The translations under genes were made by a program, and so were the position numbers. 64,000 bases of DNA from Paramecium pentaurelia (taxonomy: Eukaryota; Ciliophora; Oligohymenophorea; Peniculida; Parameciidae): positions 62,001 through 126,000 of the forward strand of contig CAJJDO010000082.1 of NCBI GenBank assembly GCA_905183005.1, written 5' to 3'. Below are positions 1 to 15,530 of the stretch, in pieces. Within the stretch, counting starts at the first letter, position 1. Each line of letters begins with the position of its first letter. The notes below the pieces were generated by a model. It had not been told where the DNA came from. It searched no databases and saw only the letters and a program-made list of their open reading frames with translations.

Positions 1-1158
1 ATGTGAAGAAACCAGTTTGTCTAGTGATATGATCCCAATTTCCTGGAACTTTTAGATTGTCTAATTCTTATTTAAGAAGAGTTCTCATTTTAATAATTCT
101 TCCAGTAACAGTCTTTAATTCTTCAACCCAAGCATTGAAATTTTTTTCATCTGTAAGTATTTTAGCTGCAATTCTAGCACCAATAGCAGGAGGATTAGAA
201 CAAATAGTTCTAATAACAATTTTGAGATTGCTTAAAACTCTTGCTGAGATATCTTTGTTGGATGTAACAATATGTACAGCTCCTACTCTTTCATTATATA
301 ATCCCATATTTTTAGAAAAAGATTAAGCAACAATCATTTAGAATCCAAGTTCTGCAAATTTACGAACAGCAAAAACATCTTTTTCAATACATCCACTTGC
401 AAATCCTTAATAAGCACAATCAAAGAATGGTACTAATCTTCTTTTTTTACAAACATCAGCAATTTATAACCATTCATTTTCTGTTGGATCAACACCTGTT
501 GGATTATGAGCACAAACATGTAATAAAACAATTGATCCCATTCTTGCTTATGATAAACATTCAATAGTTCCTGCACAATTAAAACCTTTAGTTTTTGGTT
601 CAAAATATGGATATTCGAATTGATTTAAACCAGCTCTTTCAATGACTTGATTGTGATTACTCCAAGTAGGTTTTGATACATAAACATCTCCTGGAATATG
701 TCTTTTAACAAATTCAAATCCAACTCTGAGTGCTCCTGTTCCTCCCAAACATTGAGCAGTGACAATTTATCCAGATGCTATTAAAGGACTGTTTTATCCG
801 AACATCAGTTTTTAACATCCTTTATTAAAATCAGCTAATCCTTCTATTGGTAAATATTCCTAGAATATTAATAGATCATACTTTATTTAATGTTGGATCA
901 TTAACTATTTCTTTTTCTAATTTCTTGATAATTTCAAAGACATAGGGTTTTTCTTCGTCTGTACGATAAGCACCAACTCCCAAATCAATTTTAGTAGATG
1001 ATGTGTCTGCTTTATATGCATTAGCAATTCCGAAAATAGGATCAGGAGGGGCTTGAACAATATGATAGAAGATATCGTCAGATGTTGGGTTATATTGATT
1101 TTAGAGCAACTAGAGTTTTTACATTAAATAATAGGATACAAATTACGAATACCTTCAT
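1..1158 (-). CDS. Aspartate aminotransferase, 3' end cut by window
   Basis: PLP-dependent transaminase interconverting aspartate/2-oxoglutarate and oxaloacetate/glutamate. On the minus strand the protein contains the fold-type I landmarks: an N-terminal APPDPIFGIANAYKAD segment, GVGAYRTDEEKPYV, the cofactor-lysine region SFSKNMGLYNERVGAV (about position 300), and near the window edge VPGNWDHITRQTGFF, typical of the last 50 residues of the family. Only the extreme C-terminus is missing. A 22-nt intron lies near 860 (GTATG...CTAG). The start at 1158 (MK) needs an intron of about 37-43 nt to join frame, longer than its neighbours, so the first exon is uncertain. No long presequence is visible, so compartment is undecided. 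Several glutamines are TAA/TAG. Confidence 0.93.
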
Positions 1159-1304
1159 AAAGTACAAAAATTATACGCATCATTAGAATAATATGCGTAA
1201 CATAATAAAAAAAGTATTTTTATTTCTAATTATAATACGTGTGTTCTTATGATTTAAATAAGAATTATGATGATTATATTTTATTTTATGATATTTCATG
1301 ATAC

Positions 1305-2492
1305 TCAATATTTGTAATCAGCTACAAACAAGGATTCATTTGATGCTCCACCTTATCCACCTTGATATTTTCCTATTTTTATAATACTAATTTATATACC
1401 TAATTAAGCTTCACTGTTAGCCTTAGCTCTTGTTAATAATGCTTATTAAGCGGCTTCCCAATTTTCTTATTTTCCAGCCCATGTCTTAACTGCAGTATTT
1501 TAAAGTGCTCTGCCATAAGAGAAGGTCAAAGCCCATGGTTTTCTTACTGTGGTCAATTAATTCATAGCATTCAAATTCAAAGAAGCTTCTTCTTCAGATT
1601 ATCCACCTGAAAGGAACTAAATACTTTAATTAGATTTAATTACTGTAACTCCAACAAGAGCAGGTGGAACTGTTCTGCTCAAAGCCAAAGCTGTTCTATA
1701 ACCAATTTCTTATGGTGTTACTTTGTTTCTATCTGCATTTGTTGATCCTGCAGTAACCATATTTGGTTTAAGAAGACATCCTTCTAAGAAAATGTTGTTT
1801 TCATTCAATGCTTTGAATACAGCAGCCAAAACTTTCTCTGTGACCTTTTAGCATACTTCAATTGAATGATCACCATCAGCTAAGATTTCAGGTTCAACAA
1901 TTGGAACAAGACCATTCTCTTAACAGATTGCTGCATATCTGGCCAATCCCCATGCATTTTCTTAGATAGCTTATTATGATGGTAAGCCATTTCCAATTTT
2001 CAAGACTGCTCTCCATTTGGCAAATCTGCATCCAAGTTTATAGTGTTCAGCAGCCATACTAGCTAATGTGTCTAATCCAAGAGTTGCTGATTCATCTTAT
2101 GTTCCTGGAAGTACACCTAAACCTTTATCTACTTTAATTCCTGCTACAATTCCTTTCTCTTAAAGCAATTAGACGAAGTTCTTTCCATCTTTGGTAGCAT
2201 GTTTAACCTATAAATGTACTTAATAATAATGAATACTGTCTCTGAGAAGAGGATGACACCACTAATGTAATTTTCAATACCTGGAGCAGTGAACAACAAT
2301 TCTCTATAAGCTCTTCTATTTTCTTCGTTATTTTCAACATTAATTGTGACAAACTTCTTTCCAATTGTTCCTTAAGACTAAACTTTAAATATAATTTGGT
2401 ACTTCATCTGCTGCCAAGATTCCTTTACCTGGTGTACATATCTTTTAAGCTGTTTCGGCTAATTCCTTTCTGTAGTCTGGCTTTTATTACAT
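1305..2492 (-). CDS. Fructose-bisphosphate aldolase, class I
   Basis: Glycolytic/gluconeogenic enzyme cleaving fructose-1,6-bisphosphate to dihydroxyacetone phosphate and glyceraldehyde-3-phosphate through a Schiff base. The protein starts MQQKPDYRKELAETAQKI, then GKGILAADE, VKHATKDGKNFVQLL, a central CRFAKWRAVLKIGNG, the Schiff-base lysine motif LEGCLLKPNMVTAG and the end SLFVADYKY. Length (about 360 aa) fits class I enzymes. Frame continuity needs introns of 25 nt (about 2378-2402), 29 nt (about 2212-2240) and 27 nt (about 1369-1395), all GT...AG. The stop is TGA at 1305-1307. Many Gln codons are TAA/TAG. It lies head-to-tail with the aminotransferase about 146 bp away. Confidence 0.96.
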
Positions 2493-2657
2493 GAAGATAT
2501 TTAAAATGAATTTTATTTATCAAAATTTTTTAGAATCTAAACTTATAACCTGAACTTTTCTAGATTGATTTTAATTTTTATAAAATTCTATATATTTAAT
2601 AATTATTTGCATATTTTGAATACAATTATAATTTAATATATTTATATAATTAAATTC

Positions 2658-4199
2658 TCAATTATTTTCATCAAAATCATTATTAGGTTTAATATAATTA
2701 ATCTCATAGAATTCTTAATCTCTATCTTGATCTTCTTATTTTTAATTAGTTGATTAAAGAGGTTCAAATTCACTTTTGGATTCCATTAATTGATTATTCT
2801 TTTTATATTCTTGACTTAAGATTAATGCATCATTCATAGTTAATATATCATATTTAGTATTTATGGTATTACAATGTCTAAGATTAAGAGTCTTTAATTA
2901 ATTTTGAATACCTTCTGAAATTGTATAATACTCACCTGTTTCAGATAATTGAATAGGAACTTTAATACCTACATGATGAAATCTTTCAATTTCATGTCTT
3001 CTTTTAAAAGACATTAAAATGAATTAAAATCGAGACATTTCATATAATAAATTTTTATAGTTAAGTTTGCATGCCATTTAGGAATGAATTTATTTTTAGA
3101 ATGCTAAATAACTGGGAATCTCAACTTATACACCTTGAAATTTGACTGAAATAATTTTGCCCCAAAGATTCTTAATAATTCTAAATTATTTAATTTCTGG
3201 ATAATATTGTCTCATAATATCATCTAATATTGATTATCTCATTTATGTAAGATTAAGTAAAGTAATCAAATATTTAACTGAAAATAAAATACTAATTATT
3301 GATCCAATTGCTGCAAATACTTCACTAATTGATGGATATCCAATTTAAATTGTATGATATTATTATTGAAATAAAACCCAAAATGCTCCATATGTATTTG
3401 GCATAAAATATTTATCACAATAATTCTTCATGGCATATTGTGGATAATTGAGAGAATTAGAAATATAATTTTATTCTTCTACTCCAGTTGAAAAAAGAAA
3501 AGCTTTATCTATTTAATAATGATTCATTTGATAATGTAAAGTAATAGATGAACACATCTCAGCATTTGAATGAACATAAAATGGATATGTCCTATAAAAT
3601 TATTATGGTTCAAATGTTGATGGATTAATAGTTGTAAATTCTACATCAGTATAAAGTGTATTTCCCATTTAATTAAAATAAGATTATTTAACTTCTTCAG
3701 ATGCACATTAATAATCTTCAATAAGATATTCTTCTTTGCATAGTGTAAATAAGATCATATATTATTTATCTTTACTCATTTTAAAATTTATGTCCAGAAC
3801 TTAATCTTCAGTGATACTACTTATAAGAGGTTACCAATTCAAACCATTATCAAGATCTAAGAGTAATGGAAGCATAACAATTTCATCTCTTTTGAATGGA
3901 TTTATAGTTGATTTTCCATTTATATCATAGGCAGTTACTTGCATATGATTATTTAAAAATCCAAAATTTGAATCCTCTGTGAAGTTATTAATATCTTCAG
4001 TGACTTTTGGTAATAATGAATAACTCCACCACATATACATGTAATATATACAATAAATTAGACTTAAAATTCCTATTATAAGGGATATTATTCCACCAAG
4101 AACACTAGAGTGATTATATGTTAATCCATCTGAAATTGCTGGAGTATAAGTAACACTAAAGAAATCAATTTTCCTTAACGAATTAGAAAACTTTTTCAT
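2658..4199 (-). CDS. Two-helix ciliate membrane protein (family A)
   Basis: Function not recognised. Single uninterrupted reading frame of about 513 codons using TAA/TAG as Gln. Residues about 30-60 contain a hydrophobic helix after SSVLGG, followed by W..S..LLPKVT; a second hydrophobic stretch (EVFAAIGSIISILFSVKYLI) lies about 120 residues from the C-terminus, then IIKNLWGKIISVKFQG. The stretch between the helices is hydrophilic, suggesting a large loop with both tails on the opposite face. The same layout and motifs (LGG.., LPK[IV]T, GSIIS, KN.[WL]GKII) recur in the tandem genes at 54.6-58.5 kb, so this is a dispersed third member. The tail is acidic and Asn-rich. Coding status is secure from frame length and paralogy; role unknown. 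Confidence 0.85.
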
Positions 4200-5099
4200 A
4201 TTAAATTTAAATAGTATATTTACAAAATAACTTATTCATTAATATGTTAATTATGATATAAATATATAATTTGAAAATATATTATATATTTCTAATATAG
4301 ATATACATATTCTATTAGAATCTTTTTTTCTATCTTAATTGAAGACAAGAAAGTTTAAAAATTATTCAAACTAAAGAGTTAAAAAGTTAAATAATAAGAA
4401 TTTGATAAAGCAATGAATAAATATTACATTAAAATTATATAATAAAAAAAGTTAAGCAATTTACATTAAAAAAAATTAGCTATTTAATTAAGTAGAATTT
4501 AGTTTCTAATAAATTCATATAATAAATAAAGAAAACTAAAATTTTTATTTAAATTGATAAAAACTATATATTTAATGTTGTGAAAAATTATTAAATTCGA
4601 TTAAATATATATATAAATAAAATCAGTCCATAATTATTTGTTTAAACACTTTATTATGATTTCAAATGTAACACTACTATTTATATAAAAATGATCATGA
4701 TAAAATTGAAATTTTTATATACAATTTTTTTAGTATTTAAACACATTATATTGAGTATATTTTCATTGTTAATTCTGATTAATATGAAGAGATTCAAGAT
4801 TGAAAATGAAATTAATTGATTAGTATATTATGAATATAAAGTATTTTTTTTAAAGTTATTTAAATGGTCCAGATATCAATCATGCTGATATTTTAAGGTT
4901 GAAATATCTGGATTATTATTTTGTATTTTCATCAATACAATTACTCATCAAATAGAGGCTGAAAATATTTAGAATACAACTTCATTTTTTCAATTCAAAA
5001 TTAGTTTTTCTAATTATCGTATTATATTTAGTGGATTAACAATTGATATAAATGTTTAATATATATTCCTGTAAACTGAATCATTGGATCTTATTTAAT
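4200..5099. other. AT-rich intergenic stretch
   Basis: About 900 bp with no convincing gene. It is dominated by A/T runs and has no conserved protein frame on either strand. An 8-bp inverted repeat (CCAGATAT / ATATCTGG) occurs around 4868-4910. It holds the upstream region of the minus-strand membrane protein gene. Confidence 0.5.
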
Positions 5100-5455
5100 T
5101 CAAAAGGCCTGCTATCTTATTATTAATGTTTTTTTTATTGTCCAAATTTTCTCTTCACCAATTGATTACCCAAAGGAGATTAAAGCTTTAATTTATATTT
5201 AATTTATTCTTACATCATCAGCTATATTCAAATCTGCTTAATACTCACTATCATCTTAAACTTATTATTCTACAATTATAATTTCATTATATTACATCCT
5301 GAATTTGGAGCACCTCTCAATAATATTATAATGGCCTCAGCCAATTCAAGTTCAGTGTCGCTTTTTGGATATTATTTTAGAAGGTCATAGATTCCTTGAT
5401 GTTCTTACAATATAAATTCTGAGATTTATATTTATTAATACATTTCAATGTGCAT
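5100..5455 (-). CDS. Possible small gene, about 109 aa
   Basis: Unrecognised. From ATG at 5455 the frame reads MHIEMYQQIQISEF..., contains an acidic helical stretch (KSDTELELAEAIIILLRGAP) and, after removing a 26-nt GT...AG intron, ends IRQQAF at TGA 5100-5102. The spliced length is exactly 110 codons. Base composition is less A/T-biased than the flanks, which supports coding. There is no homology handle and no neighbour logic; it could also be a decaying fragment. Confidence 0.4.
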
Positions 5456-6250
5456 TTCTCTAATTATGTAATCATTTTTAGTCTATTCATTTCATTTATT
5501 AAATATAGCAATTTTGCTGATGGCTGTTCAAAATGGTCCATATTAATTATATTATTTATATTAAAATTAAAAATATTAATTATATTATTTATATTGATTA
5601 ATTTATTATATATAAGAAATTCTAAAAAATGATAATAACATTAAGATATTATTTATCATTAATAGTTAAAATAAATTATATAAATAATAAAGATATTAAA
5701 AAGTAATAAATTTAATAAAACTATTTTTTATAATATGATTCAAAACATAATTAAACAATAAAGATATTAATTAATTATAGTATCAATACAAATGGAAAAT
5801 ATAGATATCTAAACAATAATTTATTTCTCTTATATAACTTTTTTTTAATTATATACTTATTTAAATGGGGGTTATAATAGTTATTAGATAAAAATTAATC
5901 TTTTTAGTTAAATATGAAGTTACCCATCTTAAAAGAAATTTTAAGAATATTTTATTATTGATATTTGAAAATATATTTACATAGGTATTAATTTTAAATG
6001 TGAATCACATATAACAATTAACCTAATTTATTTTATAATCTTTAATCGTTCTTAATTATAATACAAAATTGAATAAGAAAATTGTGATCAAATACAAAAA
6101 TGTATGATATTATTTTATTAGTAGTAAGTCTGACATTACTAAAAAAGTAGGAAATTTTCTAATCAATTCTATTAAAAAAGCCCAATTTTAGCTAATTACA
6201 TAGTATCATGAATTGTCTTGAAATAAATTTTAATCAAACTTAATATAAAA
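5456..6250. other. AT-rich intergenic stretch
   Basis: About 800 bp of A/T-rich sequence with no supported gene. It should contain upstream regions for both the small minus-strand frame and the plus-strand gene starting at 6251. No recognisable promoter element can be named. Confidence 0.5.
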
Positions 6251-9200
6251 ATGTAAACTTATGAATTTTAGTTAAATAATAAAAGGAATGTTGAAAGAGA
6301 AGAGCTTTATATATTGACCATAATTGAAAGGGTTTTGGCTGGTTACTTATCTTCAATATCATATGTTGATCAAGCATAATTTTGTGAGCTATTATAGAGG
6401 AAACAAAAGGAAAAATAGTTTATATAGCCATTACATTTGTAAATCTTGAGTAAAATAAAGCGAAATTTAATTAAGAAATAACCACAAATAAAAGAGTAGA
6501 AAGTAAACTATGAAATTAAAAGAATGCTTTCCTAATCAATAGATTCAAGAAAAAACTATATATGTTTATCTAATAAAAATAATAGAAAATATAAAGAATT
6601 GTAAATGACTTAAATAGATACTCAATCACAAACTGTGAAAGATAGAAGATCTATATTAGATTTAAAAAGTAATCAAGAAGGACAAAGATTACTTACTAAT
6701 GGAAGTTATCATTAAAACGATTCAACAACTTCAAGAGTTATTATTAATTCATTTTAATTATCTAACCGTAATAAAACATAAGCTGATGATGAATTAAAAG
6801 AAATATCTAATTAAAAGTAGTTAACATTTACAGAAAGTAATTTAAAAAATAGAAAATAGAAACCTTTTATTAATATAGTAAGTTAATATGGTGAAATAGA
6901 AAAATAAGTGAATAACACAAAATAATAAAAAAGAAATTATAAAACAAGTTTCAATGATTAATTAATTAAAGTAAATTAAAATAATGATAATTATGTTATT
7001 AAATATAATTAATAACATTTGAAACCATAATTAAACAAAAACAATGATGAAATAATTAATAATTAATTAAAGATAGATAATAAAGATGCTTATGTAATAG
7101 TAGATTAAGTTAATTTCTAAAATTCTTAATAATAATCATAATATCTATCAATGAGTAATGTTTAAAATAGAATTGATTTAAAATAAAAATTTTAAACATG
7201 TTATAGCCATGATGATGATGATTTCAGTTATTAAAGTAAACCTATGATCTAAAGTGAAGGATAGAAGCAGATTACATATGGCACTCACACAGAATTACCA
7301 TCTTTAGATACAGATCTTTAATTAAAAATGCAAACGATATAGAGTGCAAAATATTTAGATAAAAATAAAGAATAAATATATTTAAAGAATGAAGAATTAA
7401 ATAAAAATAAATAATCATAAAAACAAGAATATTTAAATTAAATAGATCAAAAAAGTGAATAACATAATATTTTAGAAGTGCATGAAATTAAATAATACAA
7501 TTAATTTCTCTCACCAACATAACAATTAAATTAATAAAAAATAGATGATTTTTATGAATAAAAATAGAATTCAATTTCTAAGGAAGACTCTTAATTTTCA
7601 CTATTAGATCAATCCTTACACAAATAAAATAATTTACATGCTCATTTAAATGTTAATAGACCTGCTACTACACATATTGATATCTATAAATTATAAGAGT
7701 ATCCATAATTTTAAACTCATGATAACATTGATTAATAACAAAAATAGCAATAATAATAATTAATTTAATAAATCAGTATGACATCTATTATGCATGATGA
7801 TGAACATTATTCTAACTTAAATTAATAAATAAATATATAAGTAAATTAATGTGAACCTGCATAAAATAATGTCATTATTGAAGAATCTATAGAATGTTCT
7901 CCCATTTATAAAATACAAAATTAATAATGTATTACACCATCATTCAATAATCTAAAATTAGAAAATCAAATATAATAAAATAATAATGAAATTCATACCT
8001 AGTAAAAATAATAGATTTAACAATCAATTCTAAATCAACCATCTCAAACTTAGATTCACTTATAATCAAATCAAGATTCAAATAATCAAATTTAATAGAG
8101 AATGTAGATTCCATTTAATAATACTTAAAATAGTTTAAAAAATAATAATAAATTAACAACAAATTAAAAGCATTAAGTAAGAGAATAATAATAATAATAA
8201 AGATTAGATGAAAGTTAGCCAGAAAGTAAATTAACAATAGAATCTTCTTAAGGGGAGAAGTCAAATAAATCAAAGACAATAAAAAATAGTAAATAACTCA
8301 AATTACATGTTGCAGCAGCTACTTTGACTTTTAGTACAAAGAAATCTTCCAATTAGGATTCTCCTCATGATGTATGATAAATTAATTTAAATTAGCCAAC
8401 TAAAATTGAATAATAAGAAAAAGAAAAGTAAAGATAAATGGAATATTAAAAATAGATAGAAAAAATGAAGTATGAAAGAGAATTAATGGAATAATACTAA
8501 ATTCCTGATAATATGCCTTTGTCTTAAAAGCGTGCAATTATTGAAGAATTGATTAAACAAATAGAATTAATTGCTGATCAAGATGTACAATATTAGATTA
8601 TGTTATGTATAACATTTAATAATATTTATATAGATAAGTAGAGATAGGAATAAATTTAAAATGCAACAAAACAAGATATAGTTTTTAATCGATATTTAGA
8701 GACTTGTTATGAAGAATTAGGACATCTTTCAGAATAAAAATTGAAATTATTGGGTAAAGATGATTTAAATAAAGTTTCATTTATGAGATTTGAAAATTAA
8801 GTTTAAACATCTTTTCCTAATTAAGAGAAGGTTTTTTCATAAGAAATTAATTCTCCAATAAAAAAGAATTTAAAATTATTTAGTAAATTTGATCCTGTTG
8901 AAATAGAAAATTAATTGAATAGAATTAAAGAATTTAAGTAAGAAAGTGAAATTTTAAAATTGTTTTAATGTTTCAATTCTTAATATGATAAAGAAGTAAT
9001 TATAAAATATAATTGATAGGTTAATTAATGTGATCTTGACTATCCCACAGAAAAAGATAAATATAATCATAAAAATGAATAATAGAATATAGATTAATAA
9101 AGAAGTTTATTAATTAAGGAAACTCAAAAGAGAAAAAAGAATAAGTAATTAGATAAGAAATTAAGGATAAGTACCCATAGAATAGATTCTTAAAGAATGG

Positions 9201-9256
9201 ATACGATATTATTAGCTAACGATAAAATAAAATCAGTTGGCTAATATTTATTATGA
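6251..9256 (+). CDS. Gln/Asn-rich protein of about 985 aa
   Basis: No known family recognised. Starts MQTYEFQLNNKRNVEREEL with a short folded-looking N-terminus, then several hundred residues very rich in Gln, Asn, Ser and Lys (Gln mostly TAA/TAG), and a more ordered charged C-terminal third (LIKQIELIADQDVQYQ..., LKLLGKDDLNKVSFMRFENQ). Two introns of 24 nt each (about 8370 and 8993) are needed to avoid in-frame TGA. The stop is TGA at 9254-9256. The low-complexity middle resembles prion-like disordered regions common in ciliate proteins; no membrane segments. The continuous frame over 3 kb with only intron-removable TGAs makes coding secure; function unknown. Confidence 0.85.
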
Positions 9257-9546
9257 TTAAAGATTATTCTCAACATTTAATGTAATAATATTATTGAGAT
9301 AAATTATAAAATAAGTTGATTTTTGTTTTAGTTCTATAATTATTATTTATAGTATTTTAGTTTAGATTATATTGATAAATTGTAAGTTGTATATTTATTC
9401 ATATCTTTCAGAAATTAAAATGAGAAATTTGAAATATCTTGTTGTTCCCTTTTTATGTAAGTCTTCTTTGCTTAAATTATCTACTTACAATCGAGAAGAA
9501 TCATATACTAAGGTCTATAATAATTAGAAATAATACAAGATTGAGT

Positions 9547-10609
9547 ATGAATAATAGTAATATTCAAAAGACCATAAACAATAGTATTTAGTGGTAATTC
9601 TAATACTAAATTGGCAAATGAAGTGGCTTAATGTTTAGGTATATCACTTGGAAAAGTTATACTTGAAAGATTTGCTGATGGGGAATGCAACATTTAAGTT
9701 AAGTTTTTATTAATTTATAGGTTTTAGAGAATGTAAGAGGAAGAAATGTATTCATCATTTAATCTACTTGTCCTCCTGTAAATGAAAATCTAGTTGAATT
9801 ATTTTTATTTATAAGTGCTTTAAGAAGAGCATCTGTAAAAACAATTACAGTGATCATTCCTTATTATGGATATTCAAGATAAGATCATAAATTAGCTAAA
9901 ACTGAATCAATTGCAGCTGCAGATATAGCAAGAATTTTGGAATAAACAGGAATTGATCATCTTGTTTCAATTGATCTTCATAGAGGATAACTTTAAGGTG
10001 CATTTTCTACAAGTGTTCCTGTAGATAATCTTTCGCCATACATAACACTTATTCATGAACTTAATAATCATCCATTAAAATTAAGTCCACCTAATGAATT
10101 AACTTTAGTATCTCCTGATTTTAATGGTGTATCAAGAGTAAAGAAAGTATAGGATGAATTAAAAATAGCATTTCCAAATATAAAGACAAGTAAGAATTAA
10201 TTATTATAAAGAATTGGCTATGATATATAAATCTAAACATCCTGTTAGTGAAACAGAAATAAGTCTAGTAGGAGATGTTCATGGAAAAAATTGTTTGATT
10301 ATAGATGATATTGTAGATTCAGGAAGTACATTAAAAAATGCTGCTGAAATATTAAAAAGGGAAGGAGCTAAATCAGTAATGGCTTATTCTACTCATCCAG
10401 TATTTTCAGGAAAAGCAGCACTTAATTTAGGAATTTCAAATTTATCAAAGATTTATGTTACTGATACCATATAAGTAAAAGAATTAGATAAATAAATTTT
10501 ATATGATAAATTGAGTGTTTTAAGTGTTGCTCCATTATTAGCTGAAACTATATATAGACTATAAAAAAGAGAGAGTTTACATGAGTTATTAGGTGCACAT
10601 AATTTTTGA
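9547..10609 (+). CDS. Ribose-phosphate pyrophosphokinase (PRPP synthetase)
   Basis: Makes 5-phosphoribosyl-1-pyrophosphate from ribose-5-phosphate and ATP for nucleotide synthesis. With a 28-nt first intron the start reads MNNIFSGNSNTKLANEVA, matching the usual N-terminus; this decides the start at 9547. Further motifs are ERFADGECNIQV, NVRGRNVFIIQS, IPYYGYSRQDHK, SIDLHRGQLQGAF, VSPDFNGVSRVKKVQ and the PRPP loop IIDDIVDSGSTL. Further introns are 23 nt (about 9698-9720) and 22 nt (about 10192). Spliced length is about 329 aa, normal for the family. It ends at TGA 10607-10609, only 9 bp from the stop of the convergent TBC gene. Confidence 0.96.
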
Positions 10610-10618
10610 GTTTAAAAT

Positions 10619-12287
10619 TCAATTTAATTATTAATCTAAACATTTTAATAATTCTGATTTTGCATTTTCTAGTAATTATTTCACTTCATTAATTGATTTA
10701 TCTGTATTAAATCTTTGAATACACAAAATTCCTTAATTTAATGCTTTAAGTATTAATTATGCTTAATTACTCTACATTTCAATACTTTCTGATTACTTTA
10801 AATTAGTTGCTTCTATCAATCTAATTTATTATATTATTTACTTATTATTATCTTCTTGAATTTCTTAATTTTGAATATTTTAAAATATTTTAGGAGACTT
10901 ACTTACATCTCTACTACCTAAGAATGTAATTAAGAATTAATCCTAAAGTAAAGCTTATTCTGGATTTGCAGATTATAAAACTCTTTTAATACTAAAGGCA
11001 GCTTGAATCAATTATGCTAAATTTTCAACTGGTGGATATTTCAGAAATCTTTTCAAACATGCATTTGGATCATCCTTTTCGAGTACTAGAAATAAAATGT
11101 AATCAACTACTTTAATCTCGAACATATACAAACATGGCAATAACAATACAATCAACTAATAATAACCATTATTTATCTTCAGTAAGATAATAATCATAAA
11201 ATATGGCATCCCATACTTTTAAAGAATCTTCAACATGAAATTCTCTTGTAAACATACATCTTAAAATTAATATAAATATATATATATATACCTAATCCAT
11301 CTAACTAAAAATACAGATAATTCAACATCCTATACTTTTAAATGTTTGAATAATGTTATATCTATTATTTTTAATTATTAATCATATATTTTTTAAATTC
11401 TATTTTATATTATAAGTTATTATTTTTTTTGACTTTCTGGAGTATGTTTAAACATATCAACATGAGCATTCATTATTTATTCAAATAATTAAAAGATATC
11501 TTCTTCTGCAAATTTAGTATCATAAAAAATTGCAATTTACTTCTTATCATCACTATCTTCTAAATTATTAAAACCTTAAGCTTCTGTAAAATACACTTCA
11601 ATCACATTTGCTGCTAATTCATTCATACCTTATCTATATGAAATTGTAGGATTCTTAACACTCCAAATAAATAAAATATTTGACAATAAATTCTTAATCT
11701 TTAAACTTTAAAATAACTATTTATCTTAATGAGTTCTATCAACATCTTTCTTTATTTCATTTTTTAAGTGATTAATCTCAAAAAAATTATTCCAAACCTT
11801 TAATTTAAATATATTACTATATATATACATTTGGTTTTTGTTATTATTCTTATTAATTTTATAATAAAGGATTTCTCATATTTCTTTTAGATTCTTTTTT
11901 TGTTTCAGCTTATAAATATTATTTGCTTAAATTTTAATAATCTGATCTATTTTAATTAAGCTTTATGATTTTCTATTCTATAGAATCATCTATTTAAAAA
12001 ATGCCTAAAAATAATCTCCATATGCTAAATCTTAATTTGATTGAACTTAATTAACAATTCAAAATCAATTCTTATAATTCATTTATATTCCAATTTTAAT
12101 TCAGGATGAACTTTCTAAAATTAATTAAATCAAATTATGGTGTGATATCAGGTCTAATAGTATTTAATTAACATTCTTACATATTACATGAATAATTAGA
12201 TAAATCTAAATTGATTTAACCTCTATTGTTGTTTCTAGCTCCACTTATTAGTAAATCATCATCATCTTCACCAATATTATTGTTCAT
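10619..12287 (-). CDS. TBC-domain RabGAP, TBC1D5-like
   Basis: GTPase-activating protein for Rab GTPases in membrane traffic. Begins MNNNIGEDDDDLLISGARNN. The TBC domain contains both catalytic fingers: the arginine finger in IKKDVDRTHQD and the glutamine finger in SYRQGMNELAA, and it ends with LVRWIRCMFTREFHVEDSL. The IW.V.NP..SYRQGM context is closest to TBC1D5. Introns of about 31 nt (near 11795-11825) and 32 nt (11260-11291, TA-rich) are required. The C-terminal tail is Gln-rich and helical. The family assignment is strong; the TBC1D5 subclass is an inference from motif context. Confidence 0.9.
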
Positions 12288-12418
12288 TATTAATAATTAA
12301 TAATAGCTTGAAAAGTGTTAAAATATTATATATTATGAATTTTATACTGCTTTAACTAGATGAGTCTATTTAACAAATAATTTAACTTTTTAATTAAACA
12401 GAAGATTCATGCTATCAA

Positions 12419-15126
<2,708 letters not shown>

Positions 15127-15229
15127 TATTAGACATTATTAATTTTATTTAATATATAGATATATATATTTAATCTTTTTAAATAATATTTATATTCTAA
15201 TAAAATATAATTTATATTCATTATTATCT

Positions 15230-15505
15230 ATGATTGTGGCTATTAATTCGATCTACTCTACTAATTTAGAAAATTCAAAAATAGGATAATTTTATAAGAA
15301 AGATTATAATCAAATAGAACCATATTAAATAAGAAAGTTTATTTATAAGAATCTTCAATTAAATTTTAGATACTCATTTTCTTACATATTCTTAGGAGGA
15401 TTAAGATATAGCAATAGTGATGAATATATAAAAAATATTGGGATTAAGATGTAAAAGATTTAATTTATATTTCTGTAATTTTGGTTTATATATAATTATG
15501 ATTGA
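15230..15505 (+). CDS. Possible small ORF, 91 aa
   Basis: ATG at 15230 opens a frame (MIVAINSIYSTNLENSKIGQ) ending at TGA 15503-15505 without introns. The segment LQLNFRYSFSYIFLGGLRYSNSDEYI looks mildly protein-like, but there is no family match. It fills the gap between the poly-Asn gene and the convergent transporter. In this code random open frames of this length are common, so it is weakly supported. Confidence 0.25.
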
Positions 15506-15530
15506 CAAATGATTTCATTCAAATTCTATT

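Noticed and set aside
4862..4915. CCAGATAT inverted repeat
   Set aside because: Only 8 bp with a long spacer; chance is likely in this composition.
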